A DNA stretch of 64,000 nucleotides from Streptomyces parvus (GCF_014648875.1 NZ_BMRY01000003.1:434001-498000), one strand, 5' to 3'; shown: positions 16,751-25,728, counted from the stretch's first letter. Made by a program: numbers and translations. Notes: generated by a model not told the origin, from the sequence alone.

Positions 16751-19614
16751 CAGCGGCCTCCGAGGCAGCGGGGAAGGCCGGTTCCGGGGTGGTCGAGCAT
16801 CGCCTGGGCGGCGAACCAGCCGGAGAGGCCGAGGAAATAGGACGGCAGGAGGGGTTCGGTGCCGATACCGCAGGACCAGCCGCCCTTCCCGTACCGGTCG
16901 ACGAAGGCGGAGTACAGCGCGGCGGCCCCGTCGCGCAGGTCGGGCCGGGCGAGCAGGTCCGCCAGGTGGCACAGGACGGCGATCCGGCCGGCGAGCCCGT
17001 GGCAGAGGCTGAGGTCGGGGGCGATCGCGGTGTCCTGCGCGCCGCCGGCGGGTTCCAGGACGCGGTCGATCTCCGGGGCCACGGCTTCCGCGATCCGGCC
17101 GGCGGGTTCGCCGAGGGCGGTGAGCAGTGCGGCGTGCGCGTACGCGATGCCCGCGTACCCCTTGCACCAGCCGGAGTTGCCCGCTCCCGTCCCCCGGTCG
17201 CGCAGGGCCGCGTCCTGCCAGCGGTGGCGGCCGTACGCCTCGGCGAACCGCTCCAGATGGGGGCGGGCGCCGCTGCCCTCGTCGAGGCCCGCCGCGACCA
17301 TCGCGGACAGTGCGGTGATCCGGCCGAACCTGCCGTGAGCCAGGCCGAGTTCACCGCCCTCGGGGTGCTCGGCCGGGTTGCCGTCCACCGTGACGAGGCG
17401 GCGCAGCAGCCGCTCGGCCCCGGCCCCGGTCACCTCGGTCGCGCCGTGCTCGGTGTGGGCGGCGAGGTGGACGAGGTAGCCGCCGTAGCCGTTGAGGTGG
17501 TCGAAGTCGGCCGCGGAGAGCCCGTCGACGTCGAACCCGCCCTGAGCCGGGCGGAACCGGACGTGCTCCTCGCCCGCGCGGAATCGGGCGTCGGGCGCTG
17601 CCAGCCGCCGGATCTCCCAGTCGGTCACCAGGTCGGAGAGCGCCCCGGTGAACGGCGACATCGACAGCGGTGTCCCGTCGAGGACGGCCGGCCGGGAGCG
17701 TGCGGCCGAGGCGCAGACCCGCTCCGGGTCCACGCCGACGGGGGCCGTGCCCGTGCGGGCCGCGTCCTGCGCGAGGTGCAGCAGCAGCCCGCCGCCGTCG
17801 TACAGGGTCGCGTCGACACCGCCGAGGCGCAGCCCGTCGCCCCGGAGGCGGGGCGTCAGCCAGGTCGGGGCGTCCGCCTCGCCGACGACGAGGTCGCGGA
17901 GCAGGGCGTGCCAGCCGGCCGGGTCGGCGAGGTGGACGGGTGAGGCGGCCGGGGCGGACCCGGGGGCGGGCTCCCGCCGCTCCCACACGTCATCGGCGGA
18001 ACCGGCCAGGGCGTACCGCAGATAGAGCGGGTCGCGGTCGGCGGGCCGGGCGAAGAACGACCCTACGGCGGCGAGCGCGGACTCGCGGGGCGTGAGCCGT
18101 GCGGCGCTGCGGATCTCCTCGTCGAAGTCGCCGCGCAGCAGCCCGGAGTCGCAGTCCACGGTGAAGAACGGCACATCGAGGTCGAGCAGGGCGGCGACCT
18201 CCTCCCGGTGCACCGCGTCGGCCGATTCGGCGGCGGTGCCCCGGTAGTGGCGCGGCAGCTTGCCGAGCAGCTCGGCCCGGTCCTGCCGGCTGCCCAGGTG
18301 CACGGGGTGCGTGGAGGCCTCCAGGAACCGGGCGTAGACGTAGGTGGGGCGGACGACCTGGCGCACGGCCCAGCCGGCGGAGTCCCGTACGGCCGCTTCC
18401 ACGGCGTCGCGGTGGGCGGCGAGCAGGGTGCGGGCCTCGCGGAAGCCCGCGACCAGCTCGTCCGTCCAGCGGCGCGGGTCCAGCGGCTCGCCCGCCACGG
18501 TGGCCATGTTGCCGCCGTGCTCGACGACGACCTGGCTGCGGTCGAAGCGGATGTCGTCCGTGCCCGCGTCCACGACCAGGTACGACTGGAGGCTTTCGGA
18601 GGCCCCCGGCCGTACGCAGCCGATCCCGGAGATGTCGACGTCGAGCTTCGCCCCGGCGTAACGGGCGGGAAGGAGAAGGGTGTTGAGCACCGAGCGCTCG
18701 ATGTCGAGATTGAGGGCGGCGGCAGCCGGTATCGAGGCGCCCTGCTCGACGGCGGAGTTGGGCAGCGACACCAGCGTCTCGGTGTCGATGACGACCGGGC
18801 CGTCCGGGGTGGCGATGATGTTCTCGTGGTGCAGGTCGGTGGCGCCCAGCATCGACAGGAGAGCGGCGGACCGGCCGAAGCGGCGGAAGTAGCGGGCGCT
18901 GTGTTCCGCCGTCCCGTCGAGGTCGGCGTGGACCACGTACTCCTGCCAGACGTGCGCGGGCCGGACGAGCGTGCGGGGGTGCAGCGGGCCGAAGAACGAG
19001 CCGTCCGTGTCGAGGAGCGTGCGCAGGGCGGTCAGGAGCTGCTGGCAGTTGTCCTGCTGCGGCTTGTACACGGTCCGGGAGCCGTCGTCCCGGACCACCA
19101 GGCAGACGGTCCGCCCGCCCCGGTGGGCGTCGCCGAGTCCCGGGGTGACCGAGACGATCCGGCCGGGCCCGCCGAGGAGCGCGTCCAGCTCCGCCCGGTC
19201 CGCGACGGCGGCGTGCAGCACGTCGGACACCGTCCGTGCGGTACGGGCGGTGGCGAGGCGCAGCAGCCGGTCCAGCTCGGGGAACCGGTCGAGCACCGCC
19301 TGGCGGCCGGGGGCCTGGGCCAGGCGGGCGTGGAACGCCTCGTACCCGGTGTCCTGGGCGCGGAAGGAGGCGATGAGGGTGCGGACACCGGTCTCGACGC
19401 AGAGGCCCATGAGGGAGCGGAGCGCGGACTCGGCGACCCCGGCGAGGTCGGCGACGTCGTCCACCGCGTCCGGACTCCGGAGGGAGGCGGCGAGCCCGGC
19501 GATGCGCTGGGCGCCGTCCCGCAGATACGGCGTGTAGAACGCGCCGAAGACGTCTGACCTCTCGTCGGTGATGCGCCGCACCAGGTCGTCGAGGAACGCG
19601 TCGCTCAGTTGCAC
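16750..19614 (-). CDS. lanM2: Class II lanthipeptide synthetase LanM2
   Basis: 954 residues. The N-terminal dehydratase half shows TVYKPQQDN, ATDLHHENI and VVIDTETLVS, the ATP/phosphotransfer residues of LanM enzymes. The C-terminal LanC-type cyclase has the zinc ligands at about Cys817 (NSGWCKGYAG) and Cys871-His872 (LSLCHGLAG). It dehydrates Ser/Thr by phosphorylation and elimination, then forms (methyl)lanthionine rings. The GTG start at 19614 is where the conserved N-terminus begins. It directly follows the beta precursor gene, so beta is its likely substrate (inference). The first zinc motif reads WCKG where LanM1 has WCHG. Confidence 0.94.
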   Translation of the reverse strand: MQLSDAFLDDLVRRITDERSDVFGAFYTPYLRDGAQRIAGLAASLRSPDAVDDVADLAGVAESALRSLMGLCVETGVRTLIASFRAQDTGYEAFHARLAQAPGRQAVLDRFPELDRLLRLATARTARTVSDVLHAAVADRAELDALLGGPGRIVSVTPGLGDAHRGGRTVCLVVRDDGSRTVYKPQQDNCQQLLTALRTLLDTDGSFFGPLHPRTLVRPAHVWQEYVVHADLDGTAEHSARYFRRFGRSAALLSMLGATDLHHENIIATPDGPVVIDTETLVSLPNSAVEQGASIPAAAALNLDIERSVLNTLLLPARYAGAKLDVDISGIGCVRPGASESLQSYLVVDAGTDDIRFDRSQVVVEHGGNMATVAGEPLDPRRWTDELVAGFREARTLLAAHRDAVEAAVRDSAGWAVRQVVRPTYVYARFLEASTHPVHLGSRQDRAELLGKLPRHYRGTAAESADAVHREEVAALLDLDVPFFTVDCDSGLLRGDFDEEIRSAARLTPRESALAAVGSFFARPADRDPLYLRYALAGSADDVWERREPAPGSAPAASPVHLADPAGWHALLRDLVVGEADAPTWLTPRLRGDGLRLGGVDATLYDGGGLLLHLAQDAARTGTAPVGVDPERVCASAARSRPAVLDGTPLSMSPFTGALSDLVTDWEIRRLAAPDARFRAGEEHVRFRPAQGGFDVDGLSAADFDHLNGYGGYLVHLAAHTEHGATEVTGAGAERLLRRLVTVDGNPAEHPEGGELGLAHGRFGRITALSAMVAAGLDEGSGARPHLERFAEAYGRHRWQDAALRDRGTGAGNSGWCKGYAGIAYAHAALLTALGEPAGRIAEAVAPEIDRVLEPAGGAQDTAIAPDLSLCHGLAGRIAVLCHLADLLARPDLRDGAAALYSAFVDRYGKGGWSCGIGTEPLLPSYFLGLSGWFAAQAMLDHPGTGLPRCLGGR

Positions 19615-19655
19615 TCGGGGACTCTCTTGCCGTCGTCGAAGGTGGGAGGGTGGGG

Positions 19656-19692
19656 GCGGGCGCCCCGGAAGTACCAGTTCCGGGGCGCCCGC
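19656..19692. terminator. Strong hairpin after the beta precursor gene
   Basis: Perfect 15-bp inverted repeat with a 7-base loop, just after the stop of the beta precursor and before LanM2. Placed there, it would act as a partial terminator or stabiliser so the short precursor mRNA exceeds that of the enzyme. Confidence 0.8.
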
Positions 19693-19712
19693 ACCACACC
19701 GGCTCAGCGGGT

Positions 19713-19913
19713 TCAGCAGCGCTTGGTGCAGCCGCTGGTCGGGCAGCCGCCCTGCATCGCGGCGCTGGCGCCGACGATGACGGTGGTGACGGCGGTGGCC
19801 GGGATGATGGTGGGCGTGAAGCCCGCGGCCAGCGAGTCCGGCGCGTCCGCGAGCTCGACGAGCTCGTCGGCGCTGACGTATCCGGTGGCGTCGTTCATGG
19901 CGATGTCGCCCAT
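19713..19913 (-). CDS. lanA2: Two-component lantibiotic precursor, beta-type (LanA2)
   Basis: 66 residues. The leader is acidic (SADELVELADAPDSLAAG) and ends in Ala-Ala-Gly. The core begins FTPTIIPATAVTTVIVG and ends CPTSGCTKRC. That ending matches the CPTxxCxxxC C-terminus of beta peptides such as those of lacticin 3147, haloduracin and plantaricin W (CPTTKCT...C). The core has five Thr, one or two Ser upstream, and three Cys. The start is the ATG at 19913 with AGAGGA seven bases before; ATG six codons later is an alternative. Expected product: a long, hydrophobic pore-forming partner peptide. Confidence 0.9.
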   Translation of the reverse strand: MGDIAMNDATGYVSADELVELADAPDSLAAGFTPTIIPATAVTTVIVGASAAMQGGCPTSGCTKRC

Positions 19914-20012
19914 GACGGTTCCTCTCTGTTCTTCCTGCGTGGATGGGTGGTGCAGGGCCCGGCAGGATGCGGGCCCGGTTCGTGGGTGCGCCGTCGTGCC
20001 CCGGGCGTGGCC

Positions 20013-23000
20013 CTAGGCGAAGCGCAGCAGGGAGGGGTGGCTCCCGGGGTCCAGGTGGCGGAGGACGGACCAGGCGAGTCCGGCCTCCCCGACCATGAGG
20101 CTGTTGGTGTACGCGTATTTGGTGTCGGAGCGCTGCCCGTACCGCTCCACGACCTCGTCGAAGAGCCGCGGATAGAGGTCGTCGAGGCCGTCGCCGGTGC
20201 CGTCGCTGCCGCCGTCGCCGGCACCGGTCCGGGCGGCCGCGCCGAACAGGCCGGGGACCAGCTCCTGGCCGAGGCCGACGATCTCCGCGCAGGCCAGGTC
20301 GCCGTGGCAGTACGTCGGGTTGTTGCCGAAGCCGCGGGCCAGGGTCAGCCCGGCCAGCCGGTCCAGGACCGGGCGGGACACGGCGCCGGGTGCGTACGCG
20401 TTGCTCATCAGCGCGCCCAGCAGCATGCCGGGGGCCCCGTGGCACCAGCCGTACGAACGCTCCGGCTCGCCCCAGACGCGTGGCCAGTCGCGGTCGCCGT
20501 CCTCCTGCGCGTCGAGGACGGCGCCGAGGATCCGCAGCCCGAGCCCGTGCACGGCCGGGTCGTCGAACTCGGCCCCGTAGCGCAGCAGTACGGGCGCGAT
20601 GCCCATGGCCCCGTGCGCGTAACCGGTGTACGGGGTGACGCGGGCGTCCTCAAGGCCGAGGCCGCCGAGCGCCTCGGTCTCCCGGGCGGCGATGGTGCGG
20701 ACCGCCTCGGCGACGACCGCCCGCTCGGCCGGGTCGGTGGCACGCTCGTGCAGCGCGAGGCAGACGGCCAGCGCGCCCGCCATGCCGCTGAGGAAGTCGG
20801 TGCCGGCCTCGGCCCCCGAGCACCTGGCCAGCTCCCGCGCCAGCTCGCCCAGACGCCCGGCGTCCGGCTCGTCCAGCAGCCCACGGGCGACGACGAGGGC
20901 GTACGCGGTACCGGCCATCCCGGTCATCCCGCCCACCGAAACCCCCTGCTCGGCGAGTTGCCCGCCGCGCAGCTGCTCCTCGACGGGGTCCAGCACGCTG
21001 CGCGCCGCCGCGGCGAAGTCCGCCCGGCCCGTCTCGCGGGCGAGCCCGGCGAGGACGAGGGCGGGGCCGGGGCTGCCGCCGTACAGGTCGTAGCCGAGAG
21101 TCCCGGGGCTCCACTGGCTCTGCGAGTCGGTGGTGACCTGCGGGGCGATCCAGGTCGCCGGGTGACGCGGCTCGGTGCTCGCCACCCGGGTCGCGAGCAG
21201 CCGCTCCCCGATCCGTACGGCCTCGCCGACGAACCGGCCCCGGTCCACGGCGACGGCGGGCCTTCCCGCCGGGCGCACGGGGACGAACCCGGTCTCCTCC
21301 TGGTCGGTGGGCAGCTTGTTGACGAACGAGAAGTCGATCAGGCGCAGTTCGCGCTCGATGACGGTCTCGTTCAGTCCGTGGATGCGTTCGCGCACGGTCG
21401 TCAGCGGCGGTTCGGCCAGGGCGTCGGCCCGTACGGTCCCGTCCGTCGAGCCCAGCGCGCGCGACCTGGCGGTGTACGAGAAGTACGGCACGTCGCCCCG
21501 GGCCATCTGCCGGACCTCCGCGTCGGCGATCGCGGGGGAGTCGCCGGTGCGCAGGACGACCCGGTTCAGGACGGCGGCGCGGACGACCGGGTCCGCCATG
21601 GCGTGCGGGTGGGTCGCCATGCGCAGCAACTGCGTGTAGAAGATGGTCGCCTGGTTGACGTGCCGGAACTGCACATCGCCGAGGAACTCCTCGACTGCGT
21701 CGACGACCGCGTCCGGGTGGTCCGCCGCGTACCGCAGCACCCGGCCGAACTCGCGCTTGATGATGTCCCGTTGGTCGTTGACGGGCAGCTGGGTGGCGCG
21801 CTGCACGGCGAGGTTGGCGTTGGCGGCCGTGGTGGTCGTGGTCACCATCCCGACGAACATGTCGTCGCGTCCCGGGTTCTGGAGGCTCAGAGACTTGTAC
21901 GGGGACCGCTGCCCGGTGTCGTAGCCGATCGCGCCGATGTCCATGCCGTGGTCGTCGTCGCCCGAGCGCACGACGAGCGGCAGCAGCCCCGAGCCGATGA
22001 TCGACTCCCGGAGCGTGAGCGCCCCGGCCTTCGAGGCCGCGCCGTCGTCGTACGCCTCGGGGAGGTTCAGCCGGGGCGACAGCAGGGTCTCGGTGTCGAT
22101 GACGACGGGCCCGGCGGCGCAGGACACCATGTTCTCGAAGTGGATGTCGGTGGCCCGCAGCAGGAAGAGGATGCCCGCGAGGGTGCCGATCCGGGCGAAG
22201 TAGTCCTTCTGCTCGCCCGCGTACTCCTCGGTGGGGATGAACTCCACGAACCCGCCGTGCCCGGTGGGGACCACGGCGACGGTCGGCAGGTCGGTGCCGA
22301 GCCGGCCGTTCATCCAGGACACGAAGGAGCTGTAGCCGGCCTCCGCGCCGATGGGGTGCGGCTTGTAGAGCACCCGGGCGCCGTCGGTGAACAGGACCTG
22401 CGCGACGGAGCGGCCGCCGTTGTGGGTGTCGCCCTCGCCGAGGACGAGGCGGTCGACGCGGAGGTGTTCCGGGCCGCGACCCGGCACGAGAGCGCTCAAC
22501 CGCGGTGCGACGGTGTCGAGTTCCTCGATGATCTCGACGACGTACCGTGCCGACGCCTCGACCTGGCGGCCCACCGTCGAGAAGAGGTGCGGATAGCGGC
22601 CGGTCAACTCGTCATGACCCTCCGGGCTGTTGGTCCACCGCCGGAAGGCGGCGTACCGCTCCTCGGGGGTCCCGCCGTCCAGCAGGCCCGCCGTGCGCCG
22701 CCGGTGGAGCTCCTCGACCAGGGTCCGGATCATCAGCCGGGAGACGAGACCCGTCTGGTGCACGACGAAGTCGTCGACGATCCGTTGCGGCGCGGCGATC
22801 GTGGGCGACTGCGCGGCGGCGTGGCGCACGAGGCCGGTCCCGGGCGCGACGAAGTGCCGGAAGTAGTCGTGGAAGAGCCCGTCGGGATCGAGGGAAGGGT
22901 CGTAGGCGGCGGGCGCCTCGGGCAGGTCCGGGTTCTGTTCGGCGCTCTCGCTCTCGTGCGCGGTCGCCGCCGCCCGCAGCCGTTCCTCGACGTGCGCGAT

Positions 23001-23078
23001 CAGCTCGGGGTCGGTGAGCTCCGGCAGATAGGTCCGCAGCGCTTCGGCGGTGCCGGGAGAGACGTCGTGACTGTTCAT
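20013..23078 (-). CDS. lanM1: Class II lanthipeptide synthetase LanM1
   Basis: 1021 residues. Dehydratase motifs are RVLYKPHPIG, RATDIHFENMV and VVIDTETLLS. The cyclase zinc site is Cys879 (YGWCHGAPG) plus Cys924-His925 (PTYCHGDLA). A Gly/Ser/Asp-rich insertion sits near residue 950. The start ATG at 23078 is chosen; GTG two codons upstream is possible, and neither has a strong ribosome site, consistent with low translation. It follows the alpha precursor and a hairpin, so alpha is its probable substrate. It is only distantly similar to LanM2, as is usual for two-component systems with dedicated synthetases. Confidence 0.95.
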   Translation of the reverse strand: MNSHDVSPGTAEALRTYLPELTDPELIAHVEERLRAAATAHESESAEQNPDLPEAPAAYDPSLDPDGLFHDYFRHFVAPGTGLVRHAAAQSPTIAAPQRIVDDFVVHQTGLVSRLMIRTLVEELHRRRTAGLLDGGTPEERYAAFRRWTNSPEGHDELTGRYPHLFSTVGRQVEASARYVVEIIEELDTVAPRLSALVPGRGPEHLRVDRLVLGEGDTHNGGRSVAQVLFTDGARVLYKPHPIGAEAGYSSFVSWMNGRLGTDLPTVAVVPTGHGGFVEFIPTEEYAGEQKDYFARIGTLAGILFLLRATDIHFENMVSCAAGPVVIDTETLLSPRLNLPEAYDDGAASKAGALTLRESIIGSGLLPLVVRSGDDDHGMDIGAIGYDTGQRSPYKSLSLQNPGRDDMFVGMVTTTTTAANANLAVQRATQLPVNDQRDIIKREFGRVLRYAADHPDAVVDAVEEFLGDVQFRHVNQATIFYTQLLRMATHPHAMADPVVRAAVLNRVVLRTGDSPAIADAEVRQMARGDVPYFSYTARSRALGSTDGTVRADALAEPPLTTVRERIHGLNETVIERELRLIDFSFVNKLPTDQEETGFVPVRPAGRPAVAVDRGRFVGEAVRIGERLLATRVASTEPRHPATWIAPQVTTDSQSQWSPGTLGYDLYGGSPGPALVLAGLARETGRADFAAAARSVLDPVEEQLRGGQLAEQGVSVGGMTGMAGTAYALVVARGLLDEPDAGRLGELARELARCSGAEAGTDFLSGMAGALAVCLALHERATDPAERAVVAEAVRTIAARETEALGGLGLEDARVTPYTGYAHGAMGIAPVLLRYGAEFDDPAVHGLGLRILGAVLDAQEDGDRDWPRVWGEPERSYGWCHGAPGMLLGALMSNAYAPGAVSRPVLDRLAGLTLARGFGNNPTYCHGDLACAEIVGLGQELVPGLFGAAARTGAGDGGSDGTGDGLDDLYPRLFDEVVERYGQRSDTKYAYTNSLMVGEAGLAWSVLRHLDPGSHPSLLRFA

Positions 23079-23117
23079 GAACACCGGATCCAGGACGGGG
23101 CGGGGAGGGAGGGGAGG

Positions 23118-23145
23118 TGACGCCGGGAGGTGGGTCCCGGCGTCA
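23118..23145. terminator. Strong hairpin after the alpha precursor gene
   Basis: Perfect 11-bp inverted repeat with a 6-base loop immediately downstream of the alpha precursor stop. The arrangement is the same as after the beta gene, indicating attenuation between each precursor and its LanM. Confidence 0.8.
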
Positions 23146-23150
23146 TACGG

Positions 23151-23336
23151 TCACTTGCAGTTGTTCTGGCACTCGGCGGTGGCCGTGCAGAAGTTCCCGT
23201 TGTTCCCCAGGACGTAGCTGGCGCCGTAGCAGCTGAGGGAGGACACGATGGTTCCCCAGCCCTGGCCGGCGGCGCTGACGGCGTCGAGGTTCTGGTCGTC
23301 GATCTCTTCGAGGATGCCGACGTTGGGGTTCGCCAT
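23151..23336 (-). CDS. lanA1: Two-component lantibiotic precursor, alpha-type (LanA1)
   Basis: 61 residues. The leader MANPNVGILEEIDDQNLD continues to AVSAAG; the core starts QGWGTIVSSLSC and ends LGNNGNFCTATAECQNNCK. The CTxTxEC block is the lipid II-binding signature of mersacidin and of alpha peptides (lacticin 3147 A1, haloduracin alpha, plantaricin W alpha), and the preceding LGNNG is also shared with plantaricin W alpha. The core has four Cys with Ser/Thr partners upstream. The ATG at 23336 has AAAGG upstream; a GTG at 23354 is less likely. It is the first gene of the operon. Confidence 0.92.
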   Translation of the reverse strand: MANPNVGILEEIDDQNLDAVSAAGQGWGTIVSSLSCYGASYVLGNNGNFCTATAECQNNCK

Positions 23337-23539
23337 GAGGCTCACACCTTTCACGCGAGGAAGCGGCGCGGCTGTGCGGCCGGGCCGTTCCGAATGGATC
23401 TTGACCCCTTGAACGCTAGGGATCCGATCCGCGATGCACCCCCGCCCGGGGACGGGTTCCGCCCCCGCCCTGGGGGGTGTTGTTCCCCTACCGGACCTCG
23501 CCGGGCGGGGTGGGGTGTGACGGCCGGGTGGCGGGTCGC

Positions 23540-24538
23540 TCAGGCGGGGCAGGTGGAGGCGCGGGTCTCCAGGGACCAGGCGTGGCGGCGGACGGAGTCG
23601 GGGGCTGTCCGGTCCGCGAGGATGTCGCAGAGCAGCTCGGCGCAGGCGCGGCCGTACGCGGCGGGGCGCAGGTCGACGGCGGTGACGGGTGGTTCGGCGT
23701 TGCGTGTGGCGGGGCCGTCGACGCAGGACGCGACGAGCAGGCCGGGGCCGGCCTTCCGGCCGAGGGCGGCCGCCGCGCGCAGGACACCCGGGGCCGAGCC
23801 GTCGGGGGCGCAGATCACGGCGTCGACCGCCGGGTCCGCGGTGAGCAGGGCCCGGGTGGCCTCCTCGGCCTCCGCCGGGGTCGCGGCGAACGGCACGGTG
23901 CGCAGTGCCACCTCCACCCCGTGGGCCAGTCCCCAGGACCGGGCCGTCGCGCGCAGGGCGGTCGCCCAGGCGGAGGAGCCGGACGGGGAGAGGACGGCGG
24001 GGCGGCGGGCGCCGCGGTCGGTGACGTGGTCGAGGAGGGCGGTCAGCGAGGCGGCATTGTCGCAGACCACCGCGGCGCTGGGGCCGGTGGCCGGGCCGAG
24101 GTAGCGCTCGCCGGTCACCACCGGGACGCCCGCGTCGAGCAGCCCGGGCACCGCGCTGTCGGCCGCCTCGGGGTCGATCACCAGCAGCCCGTCGACGCGC
24201 GAGGCGATCCGCCCGCCCGCCGCCCCCGACGGCGCGAGCAGCACCATGTCGAGCCCGTCCTCCTGGGCGCGCTCGACCGCCCCGAAGGCGAGGTTCATGT
24301 AGTAGTCCAGCCGGGTCGCGGTGGCCGGCAGATGCAGGCCGACGGCCCCGGTGCTGGCGCGGCGCAGCCGCCGGGCGGCGCTGTTGGGGCGGTAGCCGAG
24401 CTCCGCCGCCACCGCGCGGACCCGGTCCCGGGTCTCCGCCGCGACCCGCCCCGAGCCCTGGAGCGCGTCCGACACGGTGCTCTTGGAGACCCCGGCGGCG
24501 CGGGCCACGTCGAGCAGGGTCACGGTCCGGGAGGTCAC
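23540..24538 (-). CDS. LacI-family transcriptional regulator
   Basis: 332 residues. The HTH and hinge are at residues 5-55 (TLLDVARAAGVSKSTVSDALQGSGRV, then RVRAVAAELGYRPNSAARRLR). A periplasmic-binding-protein-like effector domain follows (VGLHLPATATRLDY, DGLLVIDPEAAD, AAVVCDNAAS). It starts with GTG at 24538. It is divergent from a carbon-nitrogen hydrolase gene with two perfect palindromes between them, so it most likely represses that gene and itself. The effector is unknown; a carbamoyl-amine or nitrogen compound would fit the partner enzyme. It is probably unrelated to the lanthipeptide genes downstream. Confidence 0.92.
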   Translation of the reverse strand: MTSRTVTLLDVARAAGVSKSTVSDALQGSGRVAAETRDRVRAVAAELGYRPNSAARRLRRASTGAVGLHLPATATRLDYYMNLAFGAVERAQEDGLDMVLLAPSGAAGGRIASRVDGLLVIDPEAADSAVPGLLDAGVPVVTGERYLGPATGPSAAVVCDNAASLTALLDHVTDRGARRPAVLSPSGSSAWATALRATARSWGLAHGVEVALRTVPFAATPAEAEEATRALLTADPAVDAVICAPDGSAPGVLRAAAALGRKAGPGLLVASCVDGPATRNAEPPVTAVDLRPAAYGRACAELLCDILADRTAPDSVRRHAWSLETRASTCPA

Positions 24539-24581
24539 GGGGGTGAAGTCTAGACGTTGGGGGAGGGGAGGCCGGGAGGGT

Positions 24582-24599
24582 TGCCGGAACGTTCCGGCA
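24582..24599. promoter_or_regulatory. LacI-type operator 1
   Basis: Perfect 18-bp palindrome TGCCGGAACGTTCCGGCA with a central CG, the form bound by LacI/GalR dimers. It lies 44 bp from the regulator start. Confidence 0.85.
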
Positions 24600-24618
24600 G
24601 GGTTAGATTCGGAGCCGT

Positions 24619-24636
24619 TGCCGGAACGTTCCGGCA
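24619..24636. promoter_or_regulatory. LacI-type operator 2
   Basis: Exact second copy of the same 18-bp palindrome, 37 bp centre to centre from the first and 91 bp before the hydrolase ATG. Two sites permit cooperative repression of the divergent promoters. Confidence 0.85.
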
Positions 24637-24727
24637 GTCTTCGTTGCCCCTTCGTCCGTCCCCCGTCCCCGCTCCTCCTCCGCCCCCGTTGCCCCTGGAC
24701 TCCGTCCCCTCGCCCCTGGAACTGGTC

Positions 24728-25672
24728 ATGCGTCTGATCACCGCGTACAACCCGCCCGCCTCCCCGACCCGGACCCGGCCCGCCGAGCGCGCCCCCCTGC
24801 GCGTCGCGGCCGTCCAGCAGCGCTGGCACCGCGACCCCGCCGAGCACCGCGCCGCCCTGCTGGAGGGCATCCGGCTCGCCGCGGCGGAGGGCGCCCGGGT
24901 GGTCTGCCTCCAGGAGCTGACGCTCTCGCCGTACTTCGCGGTCGTCCGCCGGGCCGACCACCCCGAGCCCGCCGCCCCGGAGGACCTGCTGACCGGCCCC
25001 ACCTTCACGTTCGCGGCGGAGGCAGCCCGTGAGCACGGGATCCACGTACACGCCTCGCTGTACGAGAAGGCCCCGGCGCCCGGCGGCGAGGACGACGGCC
25101 TCGGCTACAACACCGCGATCCTGGTCGCCCCCGACGGCACCCTCGCCCAGCGCACCCGCAAGACCCACATCCCGGTCACCGAGGGGTACTACGAGGACGA
25201 CTGGTTCCGGGCCGGCCCGGCGGGCGAGGACGCCTTCCCGCTGGTCGAGGTCGACGAGGCCCGCTTCGGCCTGCCGACCTGCTGGGACCAGTGGTTCCCC
25301 GAGCTGGCCCGCGCCTACTCGCTGGCCGGCGCCGACGTCCTCGTCTACCCGACCGCCATCGGCTCCGAGCCCGGCTTCCCCGGCTTCGACTCCCAGCCGC
25401 TCTGGCAGAAGGTGATCACCGGCAACGCCATCGCGAACGCCACCTTCATGGTCGTGCCGAACCGGATCGGCGCCGAGAACGGTCTCACCTTCTACGGCAG
25501 CTCGTTCATCGTGGACCCGTACGGCCGCGTCCTGGCCCAGGCCCCCCGCGACGAGCCCGCCGTCCTCGTCGCCGACCTCGACCTGGACGCCCGGCGCGAC
25601 TGGCTGGAGCTGTTCCCGTTCCTGACCACCCGCCGCCCCGACGCGTACGGCCCGCTCACCGAGACCCGCTGA
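24728..25672 (+). CDS. Carbon-nitrogen hydrolase (nitrilase superfamily), N-carbamoylputrescine amidase-like
   Basis: 314 residues with the nitrilase triad: Glu63 in CLQELTLSPYF, Lys145 in RTRKTHIP, and Cys185 in PTCWDQWFPE. The CWDQWFPE signature is typical of N-carbamoylputrescine amidases (AguB) and related beta-ureidopropionases, which split N-carbamoyl amines into amine, CO2 and ammonia. The ATG at 24728 is chosen. It is controlled from a promoter region holding two LacI operators. No agmatine deiminase is adjacent, so polyamine versus pyrimidine catabolism is undecided. Confidence 0.88.
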   Translation: MRLITAYNPPASPTRTRPAERAPLRVAAVQQRWHRDPAEHRAALLEGIRLAAAEGARVVCLQELTLSPYFAVVRRADHPEPAAPEDLLTGPTFTFAAEAAREHGIHVHASLYEKAPAPGGEDDGLGYNTAILVAPDGTLAQRTRKTHIPVTEGYYEDDWFRAGPAGEDAFPLVEVDEARFGLPTCWDQWFPELARAYSLAGADVLVYPTAIGSEPGFPGFDSQPLWQKVITGNAIANATFMVVPNRIGAENGLTFYGSSFIVDPYGRVLAQAPRDEPAVLVADLDLDARRDWLELFPFLTTRRPDAYGPLTETR

Positions 25673-25699
25673 TCCGGGAGACCCGCCGACCCGTTCACG

Positions 25700-25728
25700 C
25701 GGGGCGCCGGAGACCCTCCGGTGCCCCG
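25700..25728. terminator. Terminator after the carbon-nitrogen hydrolase
   Basis: 13-bp near-perfect inverted repeat (one G-T pair) with a 3-base loop, 27 bp after the stop codon. The rest of the 25673-25995 gap shows nothing recognisable. Confidence 0.75.

Noticed and set aside
19650..23120. Plus-strand frame of over 1100 codons opposite LanM1
   Set aside because: The minus strand encodes a LanM with all catalytic motifs; the opposite frame has no domains and low-complexity composition.
23540..24538. LacI protein as the lanthipeptide pathway regulator
   Set aside because: Its palindromic operators are in its own upstream gap facing the hydrolase; no copy of the palindrome was seen upstream of the alpha precursor gene.
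24582..24636. Terminators between the LacI and hydrolase genes
   Set aside because: Both palindromes have no loop and lie between divergent starts, so operators are the better reading.
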